A stretch of DNA of 64,000 bases from Uliginosibacterium sp036017065. GTDB lineage: Bacteria > Pseudomonadota > Gammaproteobacteria > Burkholderiales > Rhodocyclaceae. The notes below the pieces were generated by a model. The model did not search any database, was not told the origin of the DNA, and saw nothing but the letters and a program-made list of their open reading frames with translations. Location of the stretch: contig NZ_JAYXHR010000002.1 of the NCBI RefSeq assembly GCF_036017065.1, forward strand, positions 744,001 through 808,000, in the 5' to 3' direction. Position numbers and translations under genes: made by a program. Of this stretch, positions 52,475 to 61,258 are shown piece by piece (within the stretch, counting starts at the first letter, position 1; every line of letters starts with the position of its first letter).

Positions 52475-54406
52475 ATGATTCGTTACATCCTCGCGGGAGC
52501 GGTCGCGGCCGCCTTCTCGCTCGGCGCCCAGGCGGCTGCCGATTACCCGACCGGCTATACCAAGTGCGCGCAGAACACCGGCGCGACCTGCTCGTTCAGC
52601 GGCACCCGCCAGGTGGCGCTCGGCAAGTCCGGCAGCTTCGTCTACGGCACCTTCACCAACAGCGTGGCCTGTAGCGGCAGCAACTTCCCGAGCAACAGCT
52701 TCACCACCTCGGCCTGGTGCTCGTACGCCGGCACGACCAGCAGCAGCTCCAGCTCGTCCTCGTCGTCTTCCTCCAGTTCTTCGTCGAGCAGCTCGTCGTC
52801 CAGCAGCAGCTCCTCATCCAGCAGTTCGTCGTCGAGTTCGTCTTCGTCGTCCTCTTCTTCGTCCTCCTCGTCGAGCAGCTCCAGTTCCAGTTCATCGAGC
52901 AGCAGTTCGTCGAGCTCCAGTTCGTCGTCCGGTACCGGCAGCTCTTCCAGCTCGTCCGGCGGCGTGAGCAGCAGCTCCAGCTCTTCCTCCGGCGGCGGCA
53001 TCGACGCCAAGACCCTGACTGGCGCCAGCACCCCGCTGCAGACCGCCCTGTACGGCGTGCGCAACTACTCCGCGCCGGTGACCGTCGACGGCCTGCACAA
53101 CCCGAGCAACTACAAGGCCGCGCCCAAGCTGCCGACCTGGCAGTTCGCCACCGTCGACCCGACGGGGGGCGTGCTCACCTTCGAACGCGAGACCGCACCG
53201 GCCAACGGCTGGCACAGCTACTCGCGCAAGGGTCGCGTGGTGGTGAGCGGCGGTTCGTCCGCGACCGTCAGCCGCGTCTACACCGTGTTCAACGGCCAGC
53301 AGCTCATCTCCGCGATCAACGCCGCCGGCAACGACCCGAAGATCATCCGCATCGTCGGCCACATCGACCTGCGCTGGAGCAGCAACAACACGGTGTTCCG
53401 CGAATACACCAGCTACAGCGACCAGAAGTACGGTGGCTCCATCATGGTTCCGTCCAACACCACGCTGGTCGGCATCAACGACGCGCAAGGCCGCCCGGCC
53501 CGCATCACCGGCACCACGCTGCTGATCGGTGGCGAACTGGCGCTGGCCGCGGGTGGTGATCCGCAAGCCGACTACAAGGCCTGGGAAGCGGCCGGCAAGG
53601 ATGGCGACGAGTACCCGACCTGGACCAAGAACGTGATCATCCGCAACCTGCAGATCGACACGCCCTGGGACGTGAATCCGGAAGACAGCGCCAACGCCTA
53701 TGCCGACGGCGTGACCGTGTCGCGCGCGCAGAACGTGTGGTTCGACCGCATCACCATGAGCGACGGCGACACGCCGGACTCGCTGGCCAGCGACACCCGG
53801 CATGACGGTGCGCTGGACGTGGTGCGCGGCTCCGACTACGTGACCATCAGCAACAGCGTGTTCACCAAGCACCACAAGACCACGCTGATCGGCAACGGTG
53901 ACAGTGGTCGCGCCTGGAGCGATGCCGGCCGCCTGCACGTCACCCTGCATGGCAACTGGTGGAACCACGCCGGTACGCGTCTGCCGCTGAACCGCTTCGG
54001 TCAGGTGCACATCTTCAACAACCTGGTGACCGGCAGCACCAACACCTCGGACAACGACCTGAAGTTCGAGGCCGGCTCCGACGCGCGCTACCAGTCCAAC
54101 CAGCTCATCCAGAACAACTTCTACGGTTTCACCGGCATGAAGTTCTCGGAAGCCTGCGGCAAGGTCATCAAGGGCAAGGACTACCTGGGCTTCCGCTCCT
54201 CCGGCCACCAGTTCGTCAGCTACGACAAGGCCGACTCGTCGGCAGGCATTCCCGCCGGCACCGTCACCAACTGGGACGGCCAGTGCGGCATGTCGGCACC
54301 TACCGGTGCCAACCTCTGGACGCCGCCGTACAGCCACACGTTGCAGGCCGCCTCCGCAGTCGAGGCCTCGGTGAAGGCCAACGCCGGCGCGGGCAAGCTG
54401 CGCTGA
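52475..54406 (+). CDS. PL1 pectate lyase with N-terminal Cys module and poly-Ser linker
   Basis: A 643-residue secreted lyase. Signal peptide to about residue 21 (ends Q-A-A); then a ~65-residue module with four Cys and a G-T-C-S-F-S-G-T-R-Q-V-A pattern (about 22-88), possibly a carbohydrate-binding module; a nearly pure Ser linker of about 85 residues; and a PL1 catalytic domain to the end. In the PL1 fold the calcium-site region is N-V-W-F-D-R-I-T and R-H-D-G-A-L-D-V, and the catalytic Arg is in R-L-P-L-N-R-F-G. Serine codons are mixed TCN/AGY. It cleaves polygalacturonate outside the cell. Closely related to the second PL1 domain of the 1331-residue protein. Confidence 0.9.
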   Translation: MIRYILAGAVAAAFSLGAQAAADYPTGYTKCAQNTGATCSFSGTRQVALGKSGSFVYGTFTNSVACSGSNFPSNSFTTSAWCSYAGTTSSSSSSSSSSSSSSSSSSSSSSSSSSSSSSSSSSSSSSSSSSSSSSSSSSSSSSSSSSSSSSSSGTGSSSSSSGGVSSSSSSSSGGGIDAKTLTGASTPLQTALYGVRNYSAPVTVDGLHNPSNYKAAPKLPTWQFATVDPTGGVLTFERETAPANGWHSYSRKGRVVVSGGSSATVSRVYTVFNGQQLISAINAAGNDPKIIRIVGHIDLRWSSNNTVFREYTSYSDQKYGGSIMVPSNTTLVGINDAQGRPARITGTTLLIGGELALAAGGDPQADYKAWEAAGKDGDEYPTWTKNVIIRNLQIDTPWDVNPEDSANAYADGVTVSRAQNVWFDRITMSDGDTPDSLASDTRHDGALDVVRGSDYVTISNSVFTKHHKTTLIGNGDSGRAWSDAGRLHVTLHGNWWNHAGTRLPLNRFGQVHIFNNLVTGSTNTSDNDLKFEAGSDARYQSNQLIQNNFYGFTGMKFSEACGKVIKGKDYLGFRSSGHQFVSYDKADSSAGIPAGTVTNWDGQCGMSAPTGANLWTPPYSHTLQAASAVEASVKANAGAGKLR

Positions 54407-54453
54407 GCGATCGCCAGCCACCTCCGGGTGGCTGCAGCAGTACTTCCTCAAAA

Positions 54454-54478
54454 GGCGGGCCTCCGGGCCCGCCTTTTT
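54454..54478 (+). terminator. Strong terminator after PL1 gene
   Basis: GGCGGGCC-tccg-GGCCCGCC followed by TTTTT, an 8 bp perfect GC stem and a T-run; a classic rho-independent terminator. Confidence 0.9.
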
Positions 54479-54526
54479 CATGTCATCAGGGTTTTCCCTT
54501 GTTCTCGTTCAGGCTTTGCTCAAAGG

Positions 54527-54548
54527 TTTGTCGGGAAACCTTACAAAC
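54527..54548 (+). promoter_or_regulatory. Conserved upstream motif of PEP-CTERM operon 1
   Basis: TTTGTCGGGAAACCTTACAAAC corresponds to TTTGTCGACAATCCTTACAAAA at 59381, both 71-72 bp before the GG of a sigma-54-type promoter. A likely enhancer-binding site, perhaps for a PrsR-type activator. Confidence 0.6.
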
Positions 54549-54598
54549 TAAAAATCCCTATTTTTCATGGTCTTGTAGAAACAGGGATTTAGTTCGCC

Positions 54599-54613
54599 GG
54601 CAGGAAAATTGCT
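54599..54613 (+). promoter_or_regulatory. Sigma-54-type promoter of PEP-CTERM operon 1
   Basis: GGCAGGAAAATTGCT: GG-N10-GC with the GGCA and TTGCT halves of the -24/-12 consensus. An AT-rich inverted element AAAAAT-ccct-ATTTTT (54550-54565) lies between it and the upstream motif. It is about 73 bp ahead of the start codon at 54685. Confidence 0.6.
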
Positions 54614-54684
54614 AGTGGACGCGCGTGGATGCCGCAGCGATCGGCATCACAGTGAAGCCACGAACAGACACAAAGGAGTGAGAC

Positions 54685-55197
54685 ATGAAACTAAGGGGCT
54701 ATCTGTGCGCGCTGTGCTGCGCACTGGGATTGAGCGTTGCACAGGCGGGACCGCTGAGTGGCGCGACGGTGAGCGGGACATACTCGGACGGCGCGCTGAT
54801 CCTTGCACCGAGCTCGCCGGTGGTGTGGGACGCAGAGTTCTACAGCGAGAACGGCGCCGGCGAGTTGTGGTTCGGCATCGACTTCCACGAAGACGGCACG
54901 GTTGATTTCTCCAGCCTGATGCCCGGCGTGAGCCCGGCCAACCAGATCTTCACCTTCGACTTCACCGGCATCAGCCAGGTGCTCGCAGGCGTTGCCATCG
55001 ACTTCGGCACCATCACCCTGATCGACGCCGACAGCTTCTCGGTCGACCTCTCCGGGCTGCAGATGACCGATGACTTCGGCGTGTTCGCCACCGCCCAGCT
55101 GAGCTTCCGTGACCCGGCAGCGCAGGTCCCGCTGCCCGGCACCCTGCTGCTGGTGGGCGCCGGCCTCGGCCTGCTCGGCCTGCGTCGCCGCAGCTGA
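54685..55197 (+). CDS. PEP-CTERM exosortase-sorted protein, copy 1
   Basis: A 170-residue secreted protein: signal peptide to A-Q-A-G (about 22), a mature beta-type domain, and a C-terminal PEP-CTERM signal V-P-L-P-G-T-L-L-L followed by a hydrophobic stretch and the basic L-R-R-R-S. Such proteins are processed by exosortase and often associate with exopolysaccharide. Its second copy is at 59535. It is the first gene of an operon with the 1331-residue pectinase, 78 bp ahead. Identity with copy 2 is complete from codon 27 onward. Confidence 0.85.
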   Translation: MKLRGYLCALCCALGLSVAQAGPLSGATVSGTYSDGALILAPSSPVVWDAEFYSENGAGELWFGIDFHEDGTVDFSSLMPGVSPANQIFTFDFTGISQVLAGVAIDFGTITLIDADSFSVDLSGLQMTDDFGVFATAQLSFRDPAAQVPLPGTLLLVGAGLGLLGLRRRS

Positions 55198-56408
55198 GCC
55201 CCCTCCCTGATTCATGACCCGTGCGCGCAGCCTGCGGCTGCCGCGCACGCCTGCCATCCTTCACCAGGACGCACCATGACCAAGATAGCCCTCAAGGGGA
55301 TGCTGCTCGCAGCCCCCATGCTGTTTGCCGTGACGATCGCCCAGACCGTCACCCCCGACCCCGCCACGCAAAGCGCCCCCGCCGACGGCTGGGCCGGCCA
55401 GGACGGCGGCACCCAGGGCGGAGCCGCCGCCGCCGCCAACCGCATCTACGTCGTCAAGAGCCGCGCCCAGCTGCTCGCCGCGATTGCCGAAGGCAAGACC
55501 GACGCCAAGATCATCCGCGTACAAGGCCTCATCGACATGAGCGAAGGCACCGCCTTCGCCAACATGGACGACCAGAAACTGCGCGCCAAGATCGACCTCC
55601 CCTCCAACACCACGCTGATCGGCGAAGGCACCACCGCCGGCATCATCAACGGCTACATCAACGTCAGCAACAAGAGCCAGGTCATCGTCCGCAACCTCAA
55701 GATCGTCAATCCCTGCGACGTGAGTCCGGTGTTCGACCCCAACGACGGCCCCACCGGCAACTGGAACTCCGAGCTCGACGGCCTCACCGTGCAGAGCAAC
55801 TCCCACCACGTGTGGATCGACCACGTCAGCTTCACCGACTCCCCGACCACCGACGATCTCGCGCCCATCGAGAACGGCATGCGCAAGCAATGCCACGACG
55901 GCGCGCTCGACATCAAGGGCGGCTCCAACTACGTCACCGTCTCCTACAGCGTGTTCGAGCTGCACAGCAAGAACAACCTGATCGGCTCCTCCGACAGTGC
56001 CACCAGCGACGAAGGCAAGCTCAAGGTCACCTTCAGCAACAACCTGTGGCGCGACATCGGCGAGCGCGCCCCGCGCGTACGCTTCGGCCAGGTGCACCTG
56101 TTCAACAACCTGTTCATCGGCAGCAAGAGCCACCCGGTGTACGCCCACAACTACAGCGTGGGCGCGGGCAAGGAAGCCAAGATCCTGTCCAACGCCAACG
56201 TGTTCGAAGTCGCCGGTGCAGCCAGCTGCGACGACGTGGTGAAGAACCCCGCGATCAACGGCGCGGCGGTGGGCAACTTCAAGGACAGTGGCTCGGTCCT
56301 CAACGGCAAGGCATTGGGCGCCTGCGCCGTGCCCAACGTCGTCACCTGGACCCCGCCCTACGCCTTCACGGCACGTCCGGCCAGCCTGGTGAAGATCAAC
56401 GTGCTGGC
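54763..56408 (+). repeat. 1,646 bp duplicated tract, copy A
   Basis: Matches 59613-61258 base for base as far as I can compare by eye (offset 4,850). It starts inside the PEP-CTERM gene and ends near the end of the first PL1 domain, at a single difference on each side (54762 C/T; 56409 C/T). Flanking sequence remains related but clearly diverged. Confidence 0.85.
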
Positions 56409-59271
56409 CAACGCGGGTACCGGGAAACTCAAGGTCTCCACTACGCCGGAAGGCTCTTCTTCCTCGTCGTCATCCAGCTCCTCTGGTGCCGGTGCAAGCT
56501 CCAGTTCCAGCTCGTCTTCCTCGTCCTCGTCCGGTGGCAGCAACAGCGCCAACCTGTCGATCAGCGGACCGGGCGCCGGCGCCGATGGTTCGTCGAAGGG
56601 TTCCACCAGTTTCGGCAATCTGCGTGACGGCAACCTGGCCACCTTCTGGACGCCGGACGAAGGCGATACCGAGAAGCGTGCCTGCGTGAAGTGGAGCACT
56701 GCGCAGACCATCTCGCGCGTCGTGCTGCGTGAAGACGGCAGCGCCATCGGCCAGTGGATGATCTGGGACTACAACAACAGCTCCGCTCCCGTGCTGCTGA
56801 TCTCCGGCAACGGAGGCGTGGGTGCCGAGCGCGTCATCGACCTGGACCCGGTGGTGAGCAGCAAGAAGCTGTGCGTGAGCATCCCGGGCTCCAGCGGCGC
56901 GAAGCTGACCGAACTGGAAACCTATGGCCTGGGCGGCAGCGCCTCGAGCTCTTCCAGTTCCTCCACCAGCTCGTCCTCGTCAGGTGGTGATACCGGCAGC
57001 AGTTCATCGACGTCTTCGGGCGGTGTGGGCAGCTCCTCCTCCTCCAGCTCCTCGGGTGGTATCAGCAGCTCGTCGAGCTCCGGTGGCGTCTCGTCCTCGT
57101 CCAGCAGTTCGGGCGGCACGAGTTCGTCCAGCTCCTCGTCGGGCAGCGGTACCGTTGTCGATGCGCAGACCCTGACCGGTGCCAGCACCCCCTTCCAGAG
57201 CGCGCTGTACGGCATCCGCAACTTCTCGGCGCCGGTGGCCATCGACGGCAAGCACTCGCCGGCCAACTACGCTGCTGCACCGGCATTGCCGGCCTGGCAG
57301 TTCGCCACGGTGGACCCCACCGGCGGCGTGCTGAGCTTCGAGCGTGAAGTGGCGCCGGCGACCGGCTGGCACGCCTTCTCGCGCAAGGGCCCGGTGGTGG
57401 TGACGGGTGGTGCCAATGCGGCAGCCAACCGCGTCTACACGGTGTTCAACGGCCAGCAACTGGTGGCCGCGATCAACCAGGCGGGCAACGAGCCGAAGAT
57501 CATCCGCGTGGTGGGCCACATCGACCTGCGCTGGAACAACAACAACACGCTGTTCCAGGAATACACCAGCTACCTCGACCAGAAGTACGGTGGCTCGATC
57601 ATGCTGCCGTCCAACACCACGCTGGTCGGCATCAACGACGCGCAAGGCCGTCCGGCCCGCATCACCGGCACCACGATCCTGATCGGCAGCGAGCTGGCCC
57701 TGGCCAGCGGCGGTGACCCGGAAGCGGACTTCAAGAACTGGATCGCCGCCGGCAAGGACGGTGACGACTACCCGACCTGGACGCGCAACATCATCGTGCG
57801 CAATCTGGCGATCGACACGCCCTGGGACGTGAACCCGGAGGACTCGTCGAACGCCTATGCGGACGGCATTACCGTGTCGCGCAGCCAGAACATCTGGTTC
57901 GACCGCGTCACCGTCAGCGACGGCGACACGCCGGACAGCCTGGCCGCCGGTCTCAACGGCAAGACCCGCCACGACGGTGCGCTGGACGTGGTGCGTGGTT
58001 CCGACTACGTCACCATCTCCAACAGCATCTTCCACAAGCACGGCAAGACCACGCTGGTGGGCAACGGTGATTCCGGCCGTGCCTGGAGCGATGCCGGCCG
58101 CCTGCACGTGACCATCCACGGCGTGCTGTGGAGCGGGGTGGCGTCGCGCCTGCCGCTGGTCCGCTTCGGTCAGCTGCACCTCTACAACAACATGATCGAC
58201 GGCAGCACCACGACCAGCAATTCCGACCTGAAGTTCGAGGGCGGCCTGGACGTGCGTTACCAGTCGGACGTCATTTCGCAGAACAACTACTACCAATTCA
58301 CCGGCCTCAAGCCGAAGGAGATCTGCGGCAAGCTGGCAGGTGGCAAGGACGCGATCAGCTTCCGCACCAGCGGCCACCGCTTCATCAGCGACAAGACCGA
58401 TGACGGCAAGCCCTGGGTGGGCGCTGCCATCGACGCCGAGCTGACCGGCTGCGAAGGCCTCGCCAACACCGGCACCTGGCTGCCGCCGTATGGCTACGCG
58501 CTGAAGACCGCGGAAGAAGCGCGTGACTTCATCGCCGCCAACGCCGGTGCCGGTCGCCTCAGCCCGGTGCCATGCACCAACTGCGGCGTGCCGGGTAGCT
58601 CGTCGTCCTCGTCGTCTTCCTCCTCGTCGAGCAGCTCCTCCAGCTCGTCGTCGAGCTCGGGCGGCACGAGTTCGTCCAGCAGCTCGTCGGGTGGCGCTTC
58701 GTCCTCCAGCTCGAGCTCCAGTGGTGGTGGCTCCAGCAGTTCCTCCTCCAGCGGTGGTGGCGTGGTGCAGCACTCCGAGAACTTCGACAGTGCCACCACC
58801 ACCAGCGTGTTCACCGCTGCCTATGCGGCGCTGCCGGACAACGCCGCGGTGCCGATGTACGTGAAGGCCGGCGGCTCGCCGGCCATCAACGCCGGTGTCA
58901 TCACCCTGGCGGGTGCGCGCTTCACCATCGGTGCCCGTGCAACGACCACCACTACGGCCAGCAGCACGCCGGGTGGCATCTTCGACATGGTCGGCAAGAG
59001 CTGCACGCTGAGCATCACTTTTGCCGCAGCGGGGAGTGGTGCCGGCCTGTTCCAGGTGCAGGTGGACAACAACACCACCAGTGGCTCGGCCTCGCCGCAC
59101 GGCAGTGCCTCGCGGGTGGTGAACGTCAGTGCTGCCGGCATTGCCGCGGGGACGGTGAACTACCCGATCAACCTGACGACGGCCGGCTTCAGCAGCGGCT
59201 CCTTCCTGATGCTGCGCACGGAGTCGTCGGCCACGGTGTCCATCGACGCGATGAGCCTGAGCTGTAGCTAA
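55276..59271 (+). CDS. Modular pectinase: PL1, F5/8-like, PL1, C-terminal domain
   Basis: A 1331-residue secreted protein. Domains in order: a signal-like N-terminus (to about residue 23); PL1 pectate lyase (about 45-390) with H-H-V-W-I-D-H-V-S-F, the D-G-A-L-D-I calcium region and R-A-P-R-V-R-F-G; poly-Ser linker (about 395-424); an F5/8-type C-domain-like module (about 425-558) with S-F-G-N-L-R-D-G-N-L-A-T-F-W-T; poly-Ser linker (about 560-625); a second, different PL1 (about 630-1102) related to the gene at 52475; poly-Ser linker (about 1108-1163); and a C-terminal ~165-residue beta-rich domain of unknown type. The two PL1 domains differ from each other, so this is a dual-specificity layout. 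Probably translated together with the PEP-CTERM gene. Confidence 0.9.
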   Translation: MTKIALKGMLLAAPMLFAVTIAQTVTPDPATQSAPADGWAGQDGGTQGGAAAAANRIYVVKSRAQLLAAIAEGKTDAKIIRVQGLIDMSEGTAFANMDDQKLRAKIDLPSNTTLIGEGTTAGIINGYINVSNKSQVIVRNLKIVNPCDVSPVFDPNDGPTGNWNSELDGLTVQSNSHHVWIDHVSFTDSPTTDDLAPIENGMRKQCHDGALDIKGGSNYVTVSYSVFELHSKNNLIGSSDSATSDEGKLKVTFSNNLWRDIGERAPRVRFGQVHLFNNLFIGSKSHPVYAHNYSVGAGKEAKILSNANVFEVAGAASCDDVVKNPAINGAAVGNFKDSGSVLNGKALGACAVPNVVTWTPPYAFTARPASLVKINVLANAGTGKLKVSTTPEGSSSSSSSSSSGAGASSSSSSSSSSSSGGSNSANLSISGPGAGADGSSKGSTSFGNLRDGNLATFWTPDEGDTEKRACVKWSTAQTISRVVLREDGSAIGQWMIWDYNNSSAPVLLISGNGGVGAERVIDLDPVVSSKKLCVSIPGSSGAKLTELETYGLGGSASSSSSSSTSSSSSGGDTGSSSSTSSGGVGSSSSSSSSGGISSSSSSGGVSSSSSSSGGTSSSSSSSGSGTVVDAQTLTGASTPFQSALYGIRNFSAPVAIDGKHSPANYAAAPALPAWQFATVDPTGGVLSFEREVAPATGWHAFSRKGPVVVTGGANAAANRVYTVFNGQQLVAAINQAGNEPKIIRVVGHIDLRWNNNNTLFQEYTSYLDQKYGGSIMLPSNTTLVGINDAQGRPARITGTTILIGSELALASGGDPEADFKNWIAAGKDGDDYPTWTRNIIVRNLAIDTPWDVNPEDSSNAYADGITVSRSQNIWFDRVTVSDGDTPDSLAAGLNGKTRHDGALDVVRGSDYVTISNSIFHKHGKTTLVGNGDSGRAWSDAGRLHVTIHGVLWSGVASRLPLVRFGQLHLYNNMIDGSTTTSNSDLKFEGGLDVRYQSDVISQNNYYQFTGLKPKEICGKLAGGKDAISFRTSGHRFISDKTDDGKPWVGAAIDAELTGCEGLANTGTWLPPYGYALKTAEEARDFIAANAGAGRLSPVPCTNCGVPGSSSSSSSSSSSSSSSSSSSSSGGTSSSSSSSGGASSSSSSSSGGGSSSSSSSGGGVVQHSENFDSATTTSVFTAAYAALPDNAAVPMYVKAGGSPAINAGVITLAGARFTIGARATTTTTASSTPGGIFDMVGKSCTLSITFAAAGSGAGLFQVQVDNNTTSGSASPHGSASRVVNVSAAGIAAGTVNYPINLTTAGFSSGSFLMLRTESSATVSIDAMSLSCS

Positions 59272-59290
59272 AACCGGCTGGGTCGATGCA

Positions 59291-59323
59291 AAGGGCGGTG
59301 GCCGCGAGGCTGCCGCCCTTTTT
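59291..59323 (+). terminator. Terminator after the 1331-residue pectinase
   Basis: AAGGGCGG, 14 nt loop, CCGCCCTT followed by TTTC: a rho-independent hairpin. It separates the two PEP-CTERM operons. Confidence 0.8.
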
Positions 59324-59380
59324 CTTTTACTGATGCCGTGGTCGCCCCACGGACCGGTTGGTATTGAAGGCGTCTTTTGA

Positions 59381-59402
59381 TTTGTCGACAATCCTTACAA
59401 AA
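59381..59402 (+). promoter_or_regulatory. Conserved upstream motif of PEP-CTERM operon 2
   Basis: TTTGTCGACAATCCTTACAAAA, matching the motif at 54527; the inner TTGTCGACAA is itself a perfect palindrome. It is followed by AAAAAT-atat-ATTTTT (59404-59419). Confidence 0.6.
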
Positions 59403-59451
59403 TAAAAATATATATTTTTCAATGCCTTAATAAACATCCGCTTAGGCATTC

Positions 59452-59466
59452 GGCAAACAACTTGCT
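59452..59466 (+). promoter_or_regulatory. Sigma-54-type promoter of PEP-CTERM operon 2
   Basis: GGCAAACAACTTGCT: GG-N10-GC with GGCA and TTGCT halves, as in operon 1. It lies 71 bp after the start of the conserved motif and 69 bp before the ATG. Confidence 0.65.
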
Positions 59467-59534
59467 TCTGTGGCGGGGCGCCTTTCGCAGCGATCGAAGG
59501 GCCACGTTTATGCAATATCGATGAGGAGTGAGAC

Positions 59535-60047
59535 ATGAGCTGGAAGAAGTGGAGTGCGGCACTGTGCTGCGCATTGGGATTGAGCGTTGCGCAGGCGGGA
59601 CCGCTGAGTGGTGCGACGGTGAGCGGGACATACTCGGACGGCGCGCTGATCCTTGCACCGAGCTCGCCGGTGGTGTGGGACGCAGAGTTCTACAGCGAGA
59701 ACGGCGCCGGCGAGTTGTGGTTCGGCATCGACTTCCACGAAGACGGCACGGTTGATTTCTCCAGCCTGATGCCCGGCGTGAGCCCGGCCAACCAGATCTT
59801 CACCTTCGACTTCACCGGCATCAGCCAGGTGCTCGCAGGCGTTGCCATCGACTTCGGCACCATCACCCTGATCGACGCCGACAGCTTCTCGGTCGACCTC
59901 TCCGGGCTGCAGATGACCGATGACTTCGGCGTGTTCGCCACCGCCCAGCTGAGCTTCCGTGACCCGGCAGCGCAGGTCCCGCTGCCCGGCACCCTGCTGC
60001 TGGTGGGCGCCGGCCTCGGCCTGCTCGGCCTGCGTCGCCGCAGCTGA
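59535..60047 (+). CDS. PEP-CTERM exosortase-sorted protein, copy 2
   Basis: A 170-residue paralogue of the gene at 54685. Only the first ~15 residues differ (M-S-W-K-K-W-S start); the rest, including the V-P-L-P-G-T sorting signal and R-R-R-S tail, is the same. It precedes the 1009-residue pectinase by 78 bp. See copy 1 for the family and likely processing. Confidence 0.85.
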   Translation: MSWKKWSAALCCALGLSVAQAGPLSGATVSGTYSDGALILAPSSPVVWDAEFYSENGAGELWFGIDFHEDGTVDFSSLMPGVSPANQIFTFDFTGISQVLAGVAIDFGTITLIDADSFSVDLSGLQMTDDFGVFATAQLSFRDPAAQVPLPGTLLLVGAGLGLLGLRRRS

Positions 60048-61258
60048 GCCCCCTCCCTGATTCATGACCCGTGCGCGCAGCCTGCGGCTGCCGCGCACGC
60101 CTGCCATCCTTCACCAGGACGCACCATGACCAAGATAGCCCTCAAGGGGATGCTGCTCGCAGCCCCCATGCTGTTTGCCGTGACGATCGCCCAGACCGTC
60201 ACCCCCGACCCCGCCACGCAAAGCGCCCCCGCCGACGGCTGGGCCGGCCAGGACGGCGGCACCCAGGGCGGAGCCGCCGCCGCCGCCAACCGCATCTACG
60301 TCGTCAAGAGCCGCGCCCAGCTGCTCGCCGCGATTGCCGAAGGCAAGACCGACGCCAAGATCATCCGCGTACAAGGCCTCATCGACATGAGCGAAGGCAC
60401 CGCCTTCGCCAACATGGACGACCAGAAACTGCGCGCCAAGATCGACCTCCCCTCCAACACCACGCTGATCGGCGAAGGCACCACCGCCGGCATCATCAAC
60501 GGCTACATCAACGTCAGCAACAAGAGCCAGGTCATCGTCCGCAACCTCAAGATCGTCAATCCCTGCGACGTGAGTCCGGTGTTCGACCCCAACGACGGCC
60601 CCACCGGCAACTGGAACTCCGAGCTCGACGGCCTCACCGTGCAGAGCAACTCCCACCACGTGTGGATCGACCACGTCAGCTTCACCGACTCCCCGACCAC
60701 CGACGATCTCGCGCCCATCGAGAACGGCATGCGCAAGCAATGCCACGACGGCGCGCTCGACATCAAGGGCGGCTCCAACTACGTCACCGTCTCCTACAGC
60801 GTGTTCGAGCTGCACAGCAAGAACAACCTGATCGGCTCCTCCGACAGTGCCACCAGCGACGAAGGCAAGCTCAAGGTCACCTTCAGCAACAACCTGTGGC
60901 GCGACATCGGCGAGCGCGCCCCGCGCGTACGCTTCGGCCAGGTGCACCTGTTCAACAACCTGTTCATCGGCAGCAAGAGCCACCCGGTGTACGCCCACAA
61001 CTACAGCGTGGGCGCGGGCAAGGAAGCCAAGATCCTGTCCAACGCCAACGTGTTCGAAGTCGCCGGTGCAGCCAGCTGCGACGACGTGGTGAAGAACCCC
61101 GCGATCAACGGCGCGGCGGTGGGCAACTTCAAGGACAGTGGCTCGGTCCTCAACGGCAAGGCATTGGGCGCCTGCGCCGTGCCCAACGTCGTCACCTGGA
61201 CCCCGCCCTACGCCTTCACGGCACGTCCGGCCAGCCTGGTGAAGATCAACGTGCTGGC
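59613..61258 (+). repeat. 1,646 bp duplicated tract, copy B
   Basis: Partner of 54763-56408. Includes most of the PEP-CTERM gene, the 78 bp spacer and the first PL1 domain. Confidence 0.85.

Noticed and set aside
52730..52940. Serine-codon repeats that resemble a CRISPR array or VNTR
   Set aside because: They are irregular TCN/AGY codons in one frame encoding a linker, without constant repeat units or spacers.
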